Program-made: the position numbers and the translations under genes
Notes under the pieces: model-generated
What the model was told of the DNA's origin: nothing
The model's database searches: none
Seen by the model: only the letters and a program-made list of their open reading frames with translations
Origin: Diadema setosum
Lineage: Eukaryota; Echinodermata; Echinoidea; Diadematoida; Diadematidae
DNA length: 64,000 nucleotides
Assembly (NCBI GenBank): GCA_033980235.1
Contig: CM067067.1
Span: 22,874,103-22,938,102 of the forward strand
Direction of reading: 5' to 3'
Shown here: in pieces, positions 46,001-60,944 of the stretch
Layout of the letters: each line of letters begins with the position of its first letter
Position numbering within the stretch: the stretch's first letter is position 1

Positions 46001-49000
46001 CAGCTGAAGCCCCATCTCAACCGAAACTGTACCATCCCTCTAAACTGACAAGGCTCTTTCAACACTGAGATCAGAGAGCGAGAGCCAGGAAGGCAGGTAT
46101 ATAGGGGAGACAGAGGAAGGGGGTGGGGGACTAACAGTAACAGCTTAACAACTCCAGTGGAAGTTACTCTGGACAAAAACATGACAAACCCACATGTTCA
46201 CTTTCCCTTTCAAGTTATCATGGTTATGTAATATCGATTTGACAAGTGACGTTTGTAGTGTTTCATTATACAAAAAAAAAAACTCTTCTGTATTATGTTG
46301 GATTAAGCTGACGTTAATACCATCATATGTCTCATGGGTTTCACTCTGTATGAAAGTCAACTTCAGCCTTGAAGATAGGTTGCATAATAAAGGAGAAGAA
46401 AATTTACAAAGTGAGGTGATTGATTATACAATTATTGTAAATGGTGTAATTTGGGACAATATTAGTGAGAAAAAAAATCCACATTAATTATGTTGTGTAC
46501 GATTATGATTGATGCAAAATATAAAGAAGAAAATGAACATCCATCAAGTTTTCGTTGTGATGGGTCATGATGAGCATACGACGCAGTGATCACATTTCTA
46601 CCTACATGACAAAATTTGTAGATCTAATCTTTATTGTGATATGACACAACTCAGCATACCTCGACCCAGTAAAACCTGTCGGACATTCGATGCAGGAGCC
46701 GTTGATATGATTGCAACTTCCGCTTCCGGGGCAATCGCATGTCAGCGCGCAGTCCGCTCCGTACGTGCCATCCGCGCATGTTTGCTCGCACCGTTCACCA
46801 TGAAAGCCTGGCTTGCACAGACACGATCCATCTTCCCAGTTGCACAGCCCGTCGTTCTCACATTGGCATTGATTGTTGCAATATTGGCCGTGCAACGTAG
46901 TGTTGCATCTCTCAGTGCAGTAGCGCCCCCTATAGCCAGGCGCACACAAGCAATGTCCTGAGAAGGGTGAAGATTAGCATACGAAATTAATAATCATATT
47001 TTCCATGATGTGTATAATAGGCATCTATTTCTATGTATGTGTCTGTCTGTCTGTATGTGTGTGTGTCTGTCTGTTTGTCTCTCTCTCTTTCTCTCTCCAT
47101 CTCCGTCTCTCTTCCCTTCAGTCCCCACCTGTATTTTCTTTCCTCCTATAAATCCTATAGCCTACATCAGCAACAGAAGAACATAGCAGGACTAACATTG
47201 GACTTTTATAGAAAATGCAAAATGCAAAAAGAAAGTTCCAGAATTATCATTTCCCTATGTACATTATCGAATAAAATCAGATGTACAATAAAAAGTAAAC
47301 TTTCCCCTTGTGTTAAAAAAAAATGTGAATAAGTTACTTTGAATAACATTAATGATAATGATAATAAACACTCACATAAAATTAAAGACACAATTAAATT
47401 TCATTTCATCATATCATTGCTTCACGCCAAATACGGGATGCGAATATTTTCGTATACGGGATGGGGCAATAGAAAGATAGTCGCAGAACGCACCTGTAGG
47501 ATCGAAAGTTGCGCCATTACTACACGAATCGCTTTCCAGCGGACATACGCGAGAGGTACACGGTTCTGTGCAGACATTTCCCATCCACGTCCAGCTGCAC
47601 AGACAGTGGCCTTGCGTGGGATGGCTGACACCATCATTTTCGCACAAATACGAACTGGTGAGGGCGCAATTCGTACCATATTCTCCGACTGCGCACCTGT
47701 CGATGAGTGAGAAATATCCGATGTAAGAATGATCCATAATGGTAAAGGAAATATTGACGCCTGCTGCAATCACAGCTTTGTGACTTTGTGATTGATATGT
47801 AAAGGACAGAGCCAAAGGAGGCATATTACGCAATGAAAATAATGTAATTGTGTAATACACAATATTGCAACATGGATACATTATAAAAATGTCTGAATGT
47901 TTTTTCTCACGTGCCTATAATTAGGCATTACTTTCTAGTCAAGGGTTACTCTTTCGTTTGCGTAAAACATTGCTACACTGAACTTGCTGAAAACACTGCA
48001 TTGAATGATGATTTGGTGGATGGAAGAATTGAATTTCTATTCCTTTTTTTTTTCTTAATATGCGTGTGTCTATAAAGCAATATTAGAATTGTAAACAAAA
48101 TAAAACAGAAGCAAAACCATAGCTTCGAGTAATTTACATCACATGAATACAATGATTTATTATTCAATTCCCCCCCCCCCCCCCCAAAAAAAAAAAAGAA
48201 GAAGAAGAAGTAGTTTGAGTTTACATGATAGATATTTGGGTTTGTTTTTTTTTTTTTTCCTTTTGATTGTCAATTTGTTAATTTTCTTCCAATCGTTCGC
48301 CTTCAAACCATACAACTAATCACGCTAATGTTGCGTGCCAGTTGTATGCGACATTTTCATTGTTCACCTTCCGATTGTACGGGAAGTGGTTAGTGTATGG
48401 TTCAAGTAAATCGAGCGGTGTGTGAATTAAGATAAAGCAGAAAACATACACACAAATGACAACCTAAAACACTGCGTTTAGTGCGGTAAAAGGAAAACCA
48501 CGCAGTTTCTGTCCATGGCTATTGATAACTGGTTGATCACGTGGCGGAAAATACAGTGACTTCTGGCTACTTAACAAACAACCAAACAGATCATCAACAA
48601 CAGAAGGATCGACCGCAGAAAATAAAGTCATAACAAGTTCAATGATAAGTCTGTATAAAATGTGTACTAAGTGCCACTCTGTAGGCCTAGAGAATCCGAA
48701 GCAAAGTGATTTCCTCACACTTTCTGAATACTACCTAACCTCAAATCTAAGAAAAAAATGTAATGGTAATGTCAAACGAAAAAAAAAAATATTATCACAG
48801 ACATGGTGAAATTATCTTGTTCAGATGTTTCTACTGTCATCATCATTGCCTGCATCATCACCATGGTAATAATACCATTGATTGATGGGAATAATGTTTC
48901 TTATTAGCCTTCTGAGTAAAATTCTTTATGCATGCTAGTATCTCTGTTCAAGATCTGTTCAAACGTCTGAAAGCTATGAAATCAATAATCTCTCACAATA

Positions 49001-49181
49001 TTTCCTGTCATAATTATCGTCAGTTTACTGTAGAGTTACCTAATGTGTAACTGGAAACATAAGGGTATATGGATAAACGATGGTGACGGTGACGTCTTTC
49101 TTGTGAATGGTTGAGAATATATACATATAATTATGCAAATGTATAATGCATATAGGGCCTATATATTATGTGTGTATGTTT

Positions 49182-49224
<43 letters not shown>

Positions 49225-49266
49225 AACATATATATATATATAATAAACATATATATATATATATAT

Positions 49267-49312
<46 letters not shown>

Positions 49313-50193
49313 TTAAACTCGCATAAGTCGATCTTCTCGGGACTGAGCAAAACACATCGACTTAGGCGATTTTCGACTTGTACGTAAGTCGAAAAAAATC
49401 GACTTAACAACAGTTACACCACACGTACATTATGTATAAACAGGGAGGTGACACCTCCCTGGTATAAATGTACATGTATGTTGTCTACTCTGAAGCCGAG
49501 AGCTGGAGAGGTGGTGTGCCGCAGCACGGTTCGCCCGCCAGGGCCGCGGCTAACTTTGCATGGACAGTGCATTAGTATTGGCACAGGTCCGATTACTTTA
49601 CACCCTTGTTAAACCTTGGGGAAGTGAATATGAAAGATATTTGAGCAGTGATCAGTGATTGATTCCAGTTTACCATACCGTGGCTTGAAATGCGTGTAGA
49701 GGTGTAATTCTGATTTACCCGTGCCCGTAACTTTCCCCCTACTTTCCGCTTTGAAAACTCAGCAGCTTTATCCATCCACTGCACAGCGCAGACTGCATAA
49801 CTATTACACAGCGCCCAGTCGCTGTACGTACGTAGCGCTAGCGCGACAGGGCTGAACCAGCGGACCTCCAAACACGAAGAGAGTTCAACAAACGCATGCG
49901 ATCGCTTTGAATTTTGATATGTAAACAAAAACTGCGTCTCGTGATTTTGACAGTGATTTATTGCACAATAAAATCTTATTCGACTTAGGCACAGTGAATT
50001 TAATGGTTTTTCCGTGAAAGTGTTCTTGGAATTTCATCGACTTAGGCGAGTATTCGACTTACAAAATTCGACTTGTGAGTGAATTAATACACGTAAGTCA
50101 ATGGGGAAAAATCGGGACTTTTTAAAATCATCGACTTGCGCGATTATTCGACATATGCGATGTCGACTTAGGCGAGTTTAACTGTATATATAT

Positions 50194-50269
<76 letters not shown>

Positions 50270-50439
50270 TACCTCTGTTCGCAATGTTCCCCCTTCCAGC
50301 CCGCTGAGCAGCTGCACGCGCCGGTCACGTGATCGCATCCAGTACTTTTGAAACATTGACAAGACGATAAGCACTGCTCACCGTATCTCCCATTGGGGCA
50401 AGCTGAGCAGAGACAAACAAATCAAGAGATAGATAGATG

Positions 50440-50474
<35 letters not shown>

Positions 50475-52475
50475 GGATAGATAGATAGATAGATAGATAG
50501 ATAATGAATAAATGAATGAATAAATTATGTGTGTGTGTGTGTGTGTGTGTTTGTGTGTGTGCGTTTAGAAAGAGATAGAGAGAGGGAGAGCGTTGTCTAG
50601 GGTAATGCTAACATTCTACAACTATTACTCTAATGTGGTATATAATCAAGATGGGAGATAAGATGAAAACGTCCACTCGTACCAGCTGAGTAAAGGAGTG
50701 CATCTGATGATGGAATACATTTGAAATTGTGAACGCAATCAGGGAACATGACATGTTCCCTTACATTGTAAGCTTACATTGTAAGCTTTTTACTCTAAAT
50801 AATAATGATTGTTTTCATGAATGCTTAATACAAATTTTACAACGTTAATTCCAGACATGTGATTGTTCAGGGACGGCTGTCTCGGTGACAACGATTGAGA
50901 TACATACAGATATAGGCATGCTATGCTGGATTGATACTCGTTTGCAGTTTTTCACCTGACGTCACATGGACGAACAAAAAGGATCATGTAAGCTAATCAC
51001 ATTCCGAAAGTCCCACAGTGTGAAAGACACAGCAATCTGGACTGACTTGCATGTATTTCAGTATCTTAAAACGAAAGTGTCGAAAGTAGCATTATTATTA
51101 CTTCGACTTACCTCTTAAAAATCATCTGATTCCAATCCTACCCTGAAGACAAATGAGTAAGAAAAAAAAAAGAAGAAAAAGAAACGTGAACACCTACCCG
51201 TGCAAATGTTTCCTTCAAGTTGATAGCCATCGCAGCACACATTCTCTTGATCCACAACGTAGAGGGCGCTGAACTGTATTTCATTGTTCCTTTCAAGAAA
51301 ACGGCGGAATTCGTAAGTATTGCGCGAGGTTGAAAATTAAAATGTTGCTGAAATTACAGATTAAAATTGTAATGATTTAAAAGAAAAACGCTTAAAAATA
51401 TATGCTCAATGTATAGTCATGAAAATAACTTGCAACGATGTGACGCTAAAGTCGCTTTGATCATAAATGATCAGATCGAGAGAGGGTTATAAAATGCAGA
51501 GACTGTCCTCGTCACGTCCTCCATAATTAAAGGCCCAGTTTACCTTTGGAAGCAGTGATAAAAAAAAAATCAAGATATCACATCTGATGCATATGTGTAG
51601 GTCTATTGTATCACAGAACATCCTACCATGTAACATTTTCGCAATCAAACCTAAAATATAAGGAGATATCAGTATTTTTCGTTATAAACCATAACTGTTG
51701 ACGGTTTAGTCTGGAAACATTTTTATCATAACTATTGTTCACATTCTGTGTATTTAGCAATACTCAACAACAATAATACGGATTCAAATTTTTACAGTGG
51801 TTGTTTCTATCCGTAACTCATATTTTAGAGCTATTTTAAAGCACTGATGCTGGGTTTTTGTTTTATCTGCAAATGGTAAATTATGCCTTTAAGGTAATTC
51901 ATGAAACTTGTTTGCAACAAAAACTCGCCTGATTGTAAAATAAAGGAATCATCGAATATGACGATTACACAACTCATATATGCTTGGCTTACATTATGTT
52001 CCAACACTAGTGTTCCGTTAAATTTGTTAGAAATTTATTTAGAATTCAAGAAATTTCTCATAAAGCAAAAGCAAAATTACTCAAATTTCTTCCTAATATG
52101 GAATGCCCGAATTGGTCCACGTAGCCGCTGCAGTCCCCTTTGCAGAAAACCTAGAGGAATTTTGGCCACATTATTCAGGGTTTAGCTTTCTTTCTTCATA
52201 GCTTGGTAGGTTTCTCATCCTCACCGTGAATGTAGTGAAAATTCTTGAACAATTTTGACTGTTTTGCTCACCATCCAGGACCTGGCTCATATGTTTGCCC
52301 ACCCCCACCCCCCTCCCCCGCTTTGTCTCACGACCATCCTGTTTTGTCCGCGGTGGCCTGAAAGTTGATTGTTGTGGCCGTGGCACACATAATGTTAACC
52401 TAGTATTTGGAAGTTGGATAAAAAAAAAAATGATTTTATTTGAGTGTTATCATTTTTGTCATTCTTGTCACTCGG

Positions 52476-52536
<61 letters not shown>

Positions 52537-52566
52537 CACACACACACTCATGCACACTCACGCACA

Positions 52567-52631
<65 letters not shown>

Positions 52632-55600
52632 CCAAAAGAAATAAGTGTCATGATCACAGAGTTATCTTCTCGTGCCTTACTTACATAGGCCTAATTGATG
52701 CTCCTTCTATAGTGGGCTATCTGAACTTTTAAGTGAATGACAATAGAAAAAATGATCTGAATTTTAAACATACATGATACATAAATGCAGACAATGCTAT
52801 CTGCCTTTCAGCAGTGCCAGTTCACCTATGTCGTTTTCGATGGGTACATCGAAATATCATCCTATATAGAAACGGATAGAAAGTACCTTGCCGCATCACA
52901 CGCCGACGCCGTAAACCCGACGAGCTCGCATTGTGACTGCAAGTAATCCAACGAATGCACACTGGTCGAGGGAACGAGGCTGCATGGGATTAAAAAAAAT
53001 ACGTGAATGTAGTGCAACGCCGTCATACTGATTAATGGATGACTGCAAATAAATTAATGAACAATACTAGATCAAATGAAACTGGCGTCTGGGATTGATA
53101 AATTAAGCATTCGTTTGTTTATAATAATATTTATGTTGGATATCTTGTTTGGAATTTTGTGATAGCAGGCAAGCGGTTTTACACTTATGATAGCAACGGG
53201 AGGAGAAAGGGAGATGAGATAAAGGGGTTTAATATGCATGGTGATGTAGATTCACGTAAATCTATCAAATCCTGCTGGCAACTCAATAGAATTAGATCGT
53301 TTGTCTTTATAATATTTTCTGTGCCAATGAGTGAAATGTGCACAGATTGGACACACACAAATCTTCAGACAAGAAATGAATGTTTCACGCATTGGGTTAA
53401 AGAAAAGTGATTCATAATTTACCACAGGTCAAGCTGTAGTCACTCGATCAGCCATATACAGCTGCGAGAGAATGTTTTTTTGTCTTTTTTTCCGCCTACC
53501 ACCAGATGCGTTACCTAGCAACCCGCAGGAAAGGGAATCCACGCCGCCGATGATGCCATTCCACATACAGTACTCCCATCGAATATTCCCGCGCAGTGCT
53601 TGGGAGAATGAACGTGCACATTGTTTGCATGATCACAACTAAACTGGTCTTTATTGGTGTGGACGAGAATGTAAACATTATATTAGCGTTTACATTAACC
53701 GTGAACAGTTGTACATTGTACAACAATGATGCTAAGAAAATGCATATCCACTTTGCATGATTATTATCACTCATTAATGGAGCTACTAACAGTAGTAGCT
53801 CCATGGTAATACGGCCGTACGTGTGCGCGTGCGTGTATATATGAACTTGCATCACAACCAAGCATGACAACAAGAGTCGCTCGAGTTGAATTTTTTAGAA
53901 GTCTTTAAAAAAATAGGTTATTTTTTACCACTGTTGTAAGGCTGAAGTTACCCATTCGCCGTCTAAAGAATGGAAGCACAAAAACATTAAAAAGAACATT
54001 TTGTTGTTGTTTTGTAGGTTGGTTTCCTCAGTTTGCTCATGTTCTCAGTCCAACACTTGTGATTTCCGCCAAAATGTAATTTTGTGTGGTTAGGAATATT
54101 TGACTTATCGATAACTTACTTATAAATGCCATTTTTAAGTTGAAATCTTCTCTTTCACGTTTCGACCCTAACTTTAATACTTATATGAATGTATGTAAAG
54201 AATGCAAAGATAACATCCCTCCCTACTGCCTCTGTTGTTATAGTAATAAATGTACAACCAAAATAGACGTACTGGGCTTCAGCTGGTGAATGGTATACAC
54301 ATGAGACTATTCATACGGCGAAGCACTATGAGATCGTGGACACGCCGGTGGTGGAGGGATGAGGGAGAAGTGGGGAAGTGGTGGGAAAAGAAGAAACTCT
54401 CTGACGCTGTGAGGAAAGAAATATTTGGGTTTGACACTGACATTTCAAACCTCGCTCTGCTTTTGCGCTTCTCATGCTCATACTATTTGTAATATGATCA
54501 ATCGGGGCTCTGCGAGGGATTGCCACTTTGAACTTTGAACTTTCGGTGAGCCAATGTATAAAGCATGAATGCAGAACAAAAAAAGTACCGAAGAGAAATA
54601 GCAACATCACAGGCACTAGTCTCAGGGAGACAAAAGTAAACACAAATCAACCGTTTGGATGGAGAGGGTAAAAACTGTCTTATGTGCAAGCGCAAAACTA
54701 GTGTGCGTCATTCTTGAGAAAAGGTAAGGGGGAATATGACCATGTTTGCCTCTATTTGTCACACAATGGTAATACCCATGCAGGAGAGCAAAGCTTTAAA
54801 ACGTGTTACTAAAGCGCAAAATTAGGAACTTGCATACGAGAGAATACGCGGGCCCGCCTGCCATCAAGGTCGTTTCACAATGGCAATGCAGGTCCGTCAA
54901 TCGATTGACGATCTCCAAAACTGTAGACAACATGGCGCAACGTGTAAAGTAAGCCTACCTAAATGAAATCGATTGTTGAAAGTTCCCACTTTGCTTTGTC
55001 TGAGCGGAATACAAGATTGGATCAACTGATCCCTCTTCGCTTTGGAAAAAAAAAATATCTAGGCCTGTGTTGTACTTCTTTTAACCCCCCCCCCCTTCCT
55101 CCCCTTTTACTTCTCACTCGATCTTCTTGTTTGGTGCGATGAAACATTTATTGGAAAAGCCTCCTGTTAAAATACCGTGGCTTTATGGTTCACTTATCAA
55201 TTAATTGGTTTATGTATAATCACGATTCTTTTTACATATTCATGAATACATCACTATACCGTAGGCAGGTAGGTCTTTATTTGCTTCTTTGTTCATAGAC
55301 TATTGTGCATATAAAGGTGAAGTGAACTAACATGTCGTACTAATACAGATTTATAGGCGTGACACACCAATGTCTTCCTTAGATTATGATGGTCATAAGT
55401 ACACAGATTTAAACATACTATTGATAACGCCGTATCAAAGGATACAGACATGTGTAACAAACAACAAAGAACTTCTTTCAACTCGTACGGGTAGGTGCTA
55501 TCGCAGAGCTTACAAATACTCTTATTTTGGTTTCCAGAAATATTTTATTTTTTCATGTCACAACACTTTACATTGTTGTTTATTTGTATGTGTGTGTGTA

Positions 55601-57465
55601 TGTCTGTGTACCTGCCTAGTGTGTGTGGGTGTATGTTAGAAATAGGATGAAAGGTTCATCTGTAAACAAAAGAGACTCTAGTTGGATATGCACATTGGTA
55701 TGTATGCTTTGCTACGCAGACGCCAGGTTCGTACGCTTGACATAACAGTTTTCAGTACCAGTACTTCCCCTCCCTCCTCAGTCCTCATAGGGATTAGCTT
55801 CTCTCATTATTCCCCTTTAGTTTGTCACCAGCGTCAGGGTGAATGTGTGCATTTGCGCAACGACGATCATGAATAGCAGGGGAATTCCCTTCTCCGTCGC
55901 CAACAAACAGGTCTGTTCAATCAGGGAGTATACATATTATAGTCAAATCCACTGTTTAGTTTGCTTTTCCACTTGAGGACCTCCACCTTACAAGTCATTC
56001 CGTCCATCATAGGAACTCATCACAGCGCGTTTCAAAATTACTGGGAATCGAATTTAATTTGGACTAACTGGTTGTCACTATACTGGGCAACACTGGTACG
56101 CGGCTTTCGAGATGTAATAGCTTTCTCCATAAAAGGGAATGTGCAGACAACTTTAACGTTTTCATTTCATTTCATTTCATTCATTTATTTATTTAAGCAA
56201 GGCAACAAGATTCAGCCAATGACTGTTTTTCAATATTTATGTCCGTGCACGGATAAAAGCACAAAGGAATATACAATACAATACAAAAAAAAAAGAATGA
56301 AAGGAAAGAAAAATAATCAATCATATACTACAAGTATAAACAAAAGTAATACACAACATGGTGAGCATGGAAAGTAACAATATACAATGTAATGATTCAA
56401 CGGAGAATAGAGAAAAAATAGGTCATTAAGTCATACAATTTGGCAACAAATCTTTCAGTTTCGGTTTTCCCTTTGCTCTCTAGACCCCCCCCCCCCCCCC
56501 CCTCCCTCTCTTCCTTTCTCTCTCTCCACGCCTTAGTAGTTCTGCCGGTAACGTCAAACTTCAGTCAAAGCCGAGTACCTGTCACGCATACAAACCACAC
56601 ACTCAGGGAAACTCATAAACTCGTTTGGAGTTACTACATGACTTTTGAAAAGCATTCGTATGCATTTTCCAATCTGAAGACATTTTAATGGTGTTTATTA
56701 TTATTTGCATGAAGCGTAATTACATATCAAGTTTAATGATCCATGATAATTATATCAGTGATAATCAACGTAACATGTCATTTATCAGTTTAGATTCATG
56801 CAATTCTTGCAATTCATTTCATGTGGAAAGACACCTGCTCGAAGTCATTTTGTACTATCAAAGAAACACAGTTTTATTCATTTTGTGTTAACCATCAACC
56901 AATGTCCATGTAGTTTACTGTTCAAATGTACTCAGGAACTTTGTTCAAGTGGCTTTTTGTTTTGTTCTTGTACGAAAAAGGAATGCAGAAATCAAATCAA
57001 ATCAATATTTTTTTTCAAATCTCATTTAACGGTCGAGAATAGAGAATAGATATGTCAAATGTCACTGATGTTATATAAGATTAGTCAGAAAGGAACAAAA
57101 TAACTCACTTTAGAGGTTCAAGTGAGTGGTCACACAAACTTGTATAATATTCATAATATTTTTTGTTTTTGTTTTAAGTGATCTTTTTTTATTCCATTTC
57201 CTTTGAAATTATAACAGTTTAAAAAAATATATATCATATACATAACATTTGTCATAAATGTTCATGCTATAACAACCTTAAAAACACACACACACACACA
57301 CACCAAAATAAAAAGTCTTTGCACCAGTATTAGCACTTTGGTACTGTGGTATCACTTATAAACCAAGCATGCCCGATAATCTCTGTTTGATGACTTTTGA
57401 TTTGTTTCCTTTCTTTTTGAATCATCTTCTTTTTTTTTTTTACTTTCTGAGACTTTAGGTGTTGA

Positions 57466-57521
<56 letters not shown>

Positions 57522-60500
57522 ACAATATACCTCATATGTTATAAGACTGAGAAGTACATTGCAAATCAACAAAAGTTTCATACTTCAAAAAAAAAAAAAA
57601 GAAGAAGAAATAAATAAAACGACTTTGGTGAGCTCAAGGTTTTTCCCGAAACGTGTAACACAATAGCCTTGTTTAGTCCTAAAAATGGAGGTATGACCCT
57701 GTTCTGATGATCTAATTTGACTCTTTTATGGTTATCCTTATGGGGTAAAAGAAATTAAAAAAAGAATGAAAAAAAAGTATATATAAATATGTTCGATCCA
57801 GAAACACGTTACATGTCCAATGTTCACAATTACCTCACCAGAAATTCCCTTGTTTTGAAGGATTCTTCAATTTCTAGTACGATGCACACTTTGCATCTAC
57901 AAAGATAAAGGCAGGACAAACTGTGACCCTGCATCACAAAACAAACAAGAAGTCGCCGACATGGATTTTTTAGTTAAGGGCAGATTCTGAAAGAGCAGGC
58001 TCTAAGCTTTAAAATGATGTATAGCTCAATTGGAATGGACTCTCCTAACCTATCAAAATATTGGAAAGAAAGCACACACTCTGGGAAAGTGTGAACCGAG
58101 AAAAGAGGCTCTGTAGTATAGGATCTGTCTATTCAAGCGTTTAATCTTTACCACGCCGTGCCTGCTGTGCGATGAAAGGGACAAAAAACAGGATGTAAAC
58201 CACTGTGGCAACAACAATGAAGGGATTATCATATTAAATTAAAATTAAGCATGCTCCATTAACACATTCTGTCCATGGATAATGCAAACTTTCAAAGCAG
58301 TACCTTGATCCTTTCAAAAGTTATCAGACTTGAAAGTGAAGAGTGTGCAAGTTCTTATCAAGAAATGAAAAGGGGCCTCTATTATACCTGATCTTACTAC
58401 TCTACCAAAAAAAAAAAAAAAAGGTTGTAAAAAAATTGCTGAAAATGCACTTTTGCATTCATTTTATGATCCCAAACTTAAGAATAATGAAGAAGAAGGG
58501 TAGCTCTTTCAGAAAATATGAGAAACTTAATTGACTTGGCTGACCCGTTTCACCTTTTCTGAGTCCTTACGTAAAATCAAGGGCTGCGACTTTTTGTTCG
58601 TTTTGTGATGCACGGTCACCTTGAATTCTGTTACAGAGGGCCCCATGTACATTCTGCAAGCTTTGTACTTTCAGTGGTTCCCTCCATTTATTTTTCGCAC
58701 TTGTATTGTTTACTTCACTTTGATCGCTTCAGTAACATGATAATGTATAATTACTTCTAGGTTCCACAATATTATTGTATGCTCTGTTCATTTCACATTG
58801 TTTTGCTTCATACCTTTACCTCTCTGTTTTTCAAAGAAAGTGATAAATTATATACATTCTTGTGGGGAAAAAAAAAGAAATAGAATTTAAATCGAATTGA
58901 ATTGATTTGATTTGAATTGAACCTGACCACGTGCCAGCAGCTGAAAGGCATGGCGGCTTCTGATTCTGAAGTCCTTGAGGATTAAAACTAACAAAGAGGA
59001 AAACCAACCCTAAACAAAACTAAATGATACCTTTAGGGATAGCGACACCCTCAGTAACCCTGTCTTTATTATGTCCGAATTCACGAAGGTGGTACAAAAT
59101 GAAACCATGGTTTAAACCATGGACAAAAAACCATGGAGCGCCAAGTGTCGCATGGAATATTTCATTACGAAATCAGTCATTTCGTCAATGAAATGATTAT
59201 TTTGTAACGAAATGACAACATTTTGTAACTATAAGTGAACATTTCGTCCACGAAATGATACTTTCGTTAACGAAACGGTCATTTTGTCGACGAAATAACC
59301 AATTTCGTAACGAAATATTCTGTGCGACACTTAGCGCTCCATGATTTTTGTCCATGGTTTAAACCATGGTTTCATTTGTACCACCTTCGTGAATTCGGGC
59401 CATGATGTCGGCAGATGGAAATACAAACATCAAAAACAAGCCGAGCTTTTTGTCGACTTTCTTGTCCCCGCTCTCTAAGATTGTCAGTAACATTAAATCG
59501 AATAGTTTAATGACCTATAGTACCTTACTAACATGGTTATTTTGATTATCTTGTCTTATTACCAATCATTATCATTATCGTTATGCTATTATTGTTGTCA
59601 TCAATTATTCAACTTATTCTATTTTCAACATTATCGACAACAGTTTTTTTCTTCCACTTTGAAGTAGTATCCTATAAAGTAGCAGTAAAGATAGTGATGA
59701 TAATATTATCACTATATTTTTCATTTTTTTTTTCTTTTGTTATAATCATTATTACAATATTACCTTTATCTATGATTTATCTATTATACATTATCATTTT
59801 ATTCTATTGGTAGATGAAACAAAAAAAAAAAAAAACCCAACAAAGATGAAACAGGAGGCACGGCAAGATACAAATACGGATACAAACCAGTTTGTTGTTT
59901 CTGCAGATTTTCTTCTCCCACCCCCCCCCCCCCCTGAAAAAAAAGAAAAAGGTAGAAGCTAATTGTGGAAGTGGTTACACTCGAGGGAAGTGTGACTCTG
60001 ACAGGAAGAAGCAAAAAACATCGAGTGGTCTGGCGGTTCCATATTACAACAATGCCCTCCAAAGGACCCAGTAACCAGTAAATGGCAGTTGGTAATCGTC
60101 TGCGTTTTCGCTCGTTTTCCCACAGGCTATGTTTTTGCGGTCGCGACAGAATCTTTCCTGATTACAAATTAACTGACAGGAGATCGGCTCTACAGTACCT
60201 TCACAAACGCGTCATTATCACATGAACATTTAAAGTGATTCATATCAGGTTGCATTCAGGCGCCGGCCATTTTGATTTGTTTATGGATTTTAATTTATGA
60301 ATCTATTTATGCCGATACGATAGAGGTGGCACGCTTCTTACTCTAGTCGGAGCTTGGTGTCATCGCTGTCATGGCATATTATATGCATGGGTTCCAATAA
60401 CTTAAAGGTCCAGTTTACCTTTGGGAGCAGTGATTTCAAAAATGTTCAAGATATCACATTTGATGCATATGTGTAGGTCTGTTGTATCATAAAACATCCT

Positions 60501-60913
60501 ACCATATGAAATATTTGCAATAAAACCTAAAATATAAGGAAATATCAGGGTTTTTGTCAATAAACCGTAACTGTATACGGTTTAGTCTGGAAACATTTTT
60601 TATTATAATTATTGTTCACATTTCATGTATTTAACAACACTTACCATTGATTATACGGATTCAAATTTTGACAGTGGTTGTTTCTATCCCTAACTCACAT
60701 TTTAGAACTATTTTAAAGCACTAATGCTTTCATCTGCAAATGGTAAATTATGCCTTTAAGTTGCATCTATGTATACATGCTTAACGTGTTTTGTGTAAAA
60801 ACCGATGTGGTAGTTGTGGAGCGATAATAGCGCTAATACCATTTTATCGTTTAGTTTACCAAATTGGTTGACATTGATACTACCGTGTTTTGTTTGTTTC
60901 TTTGTTTGTGTGT

Positions 60914-60944
<31 letters not shown>

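Noticed and set aside
46641..46961. Plus-strand 106-aa ORF over the EGF exon
   Set aside because: Antisense shadow of a Cys-rich exon with clear splice sites on the minus strand.
52295..52732. His/Thr-rich 145-aa ORF and partners
   Set aside because: Translation of a CA microsatellite.
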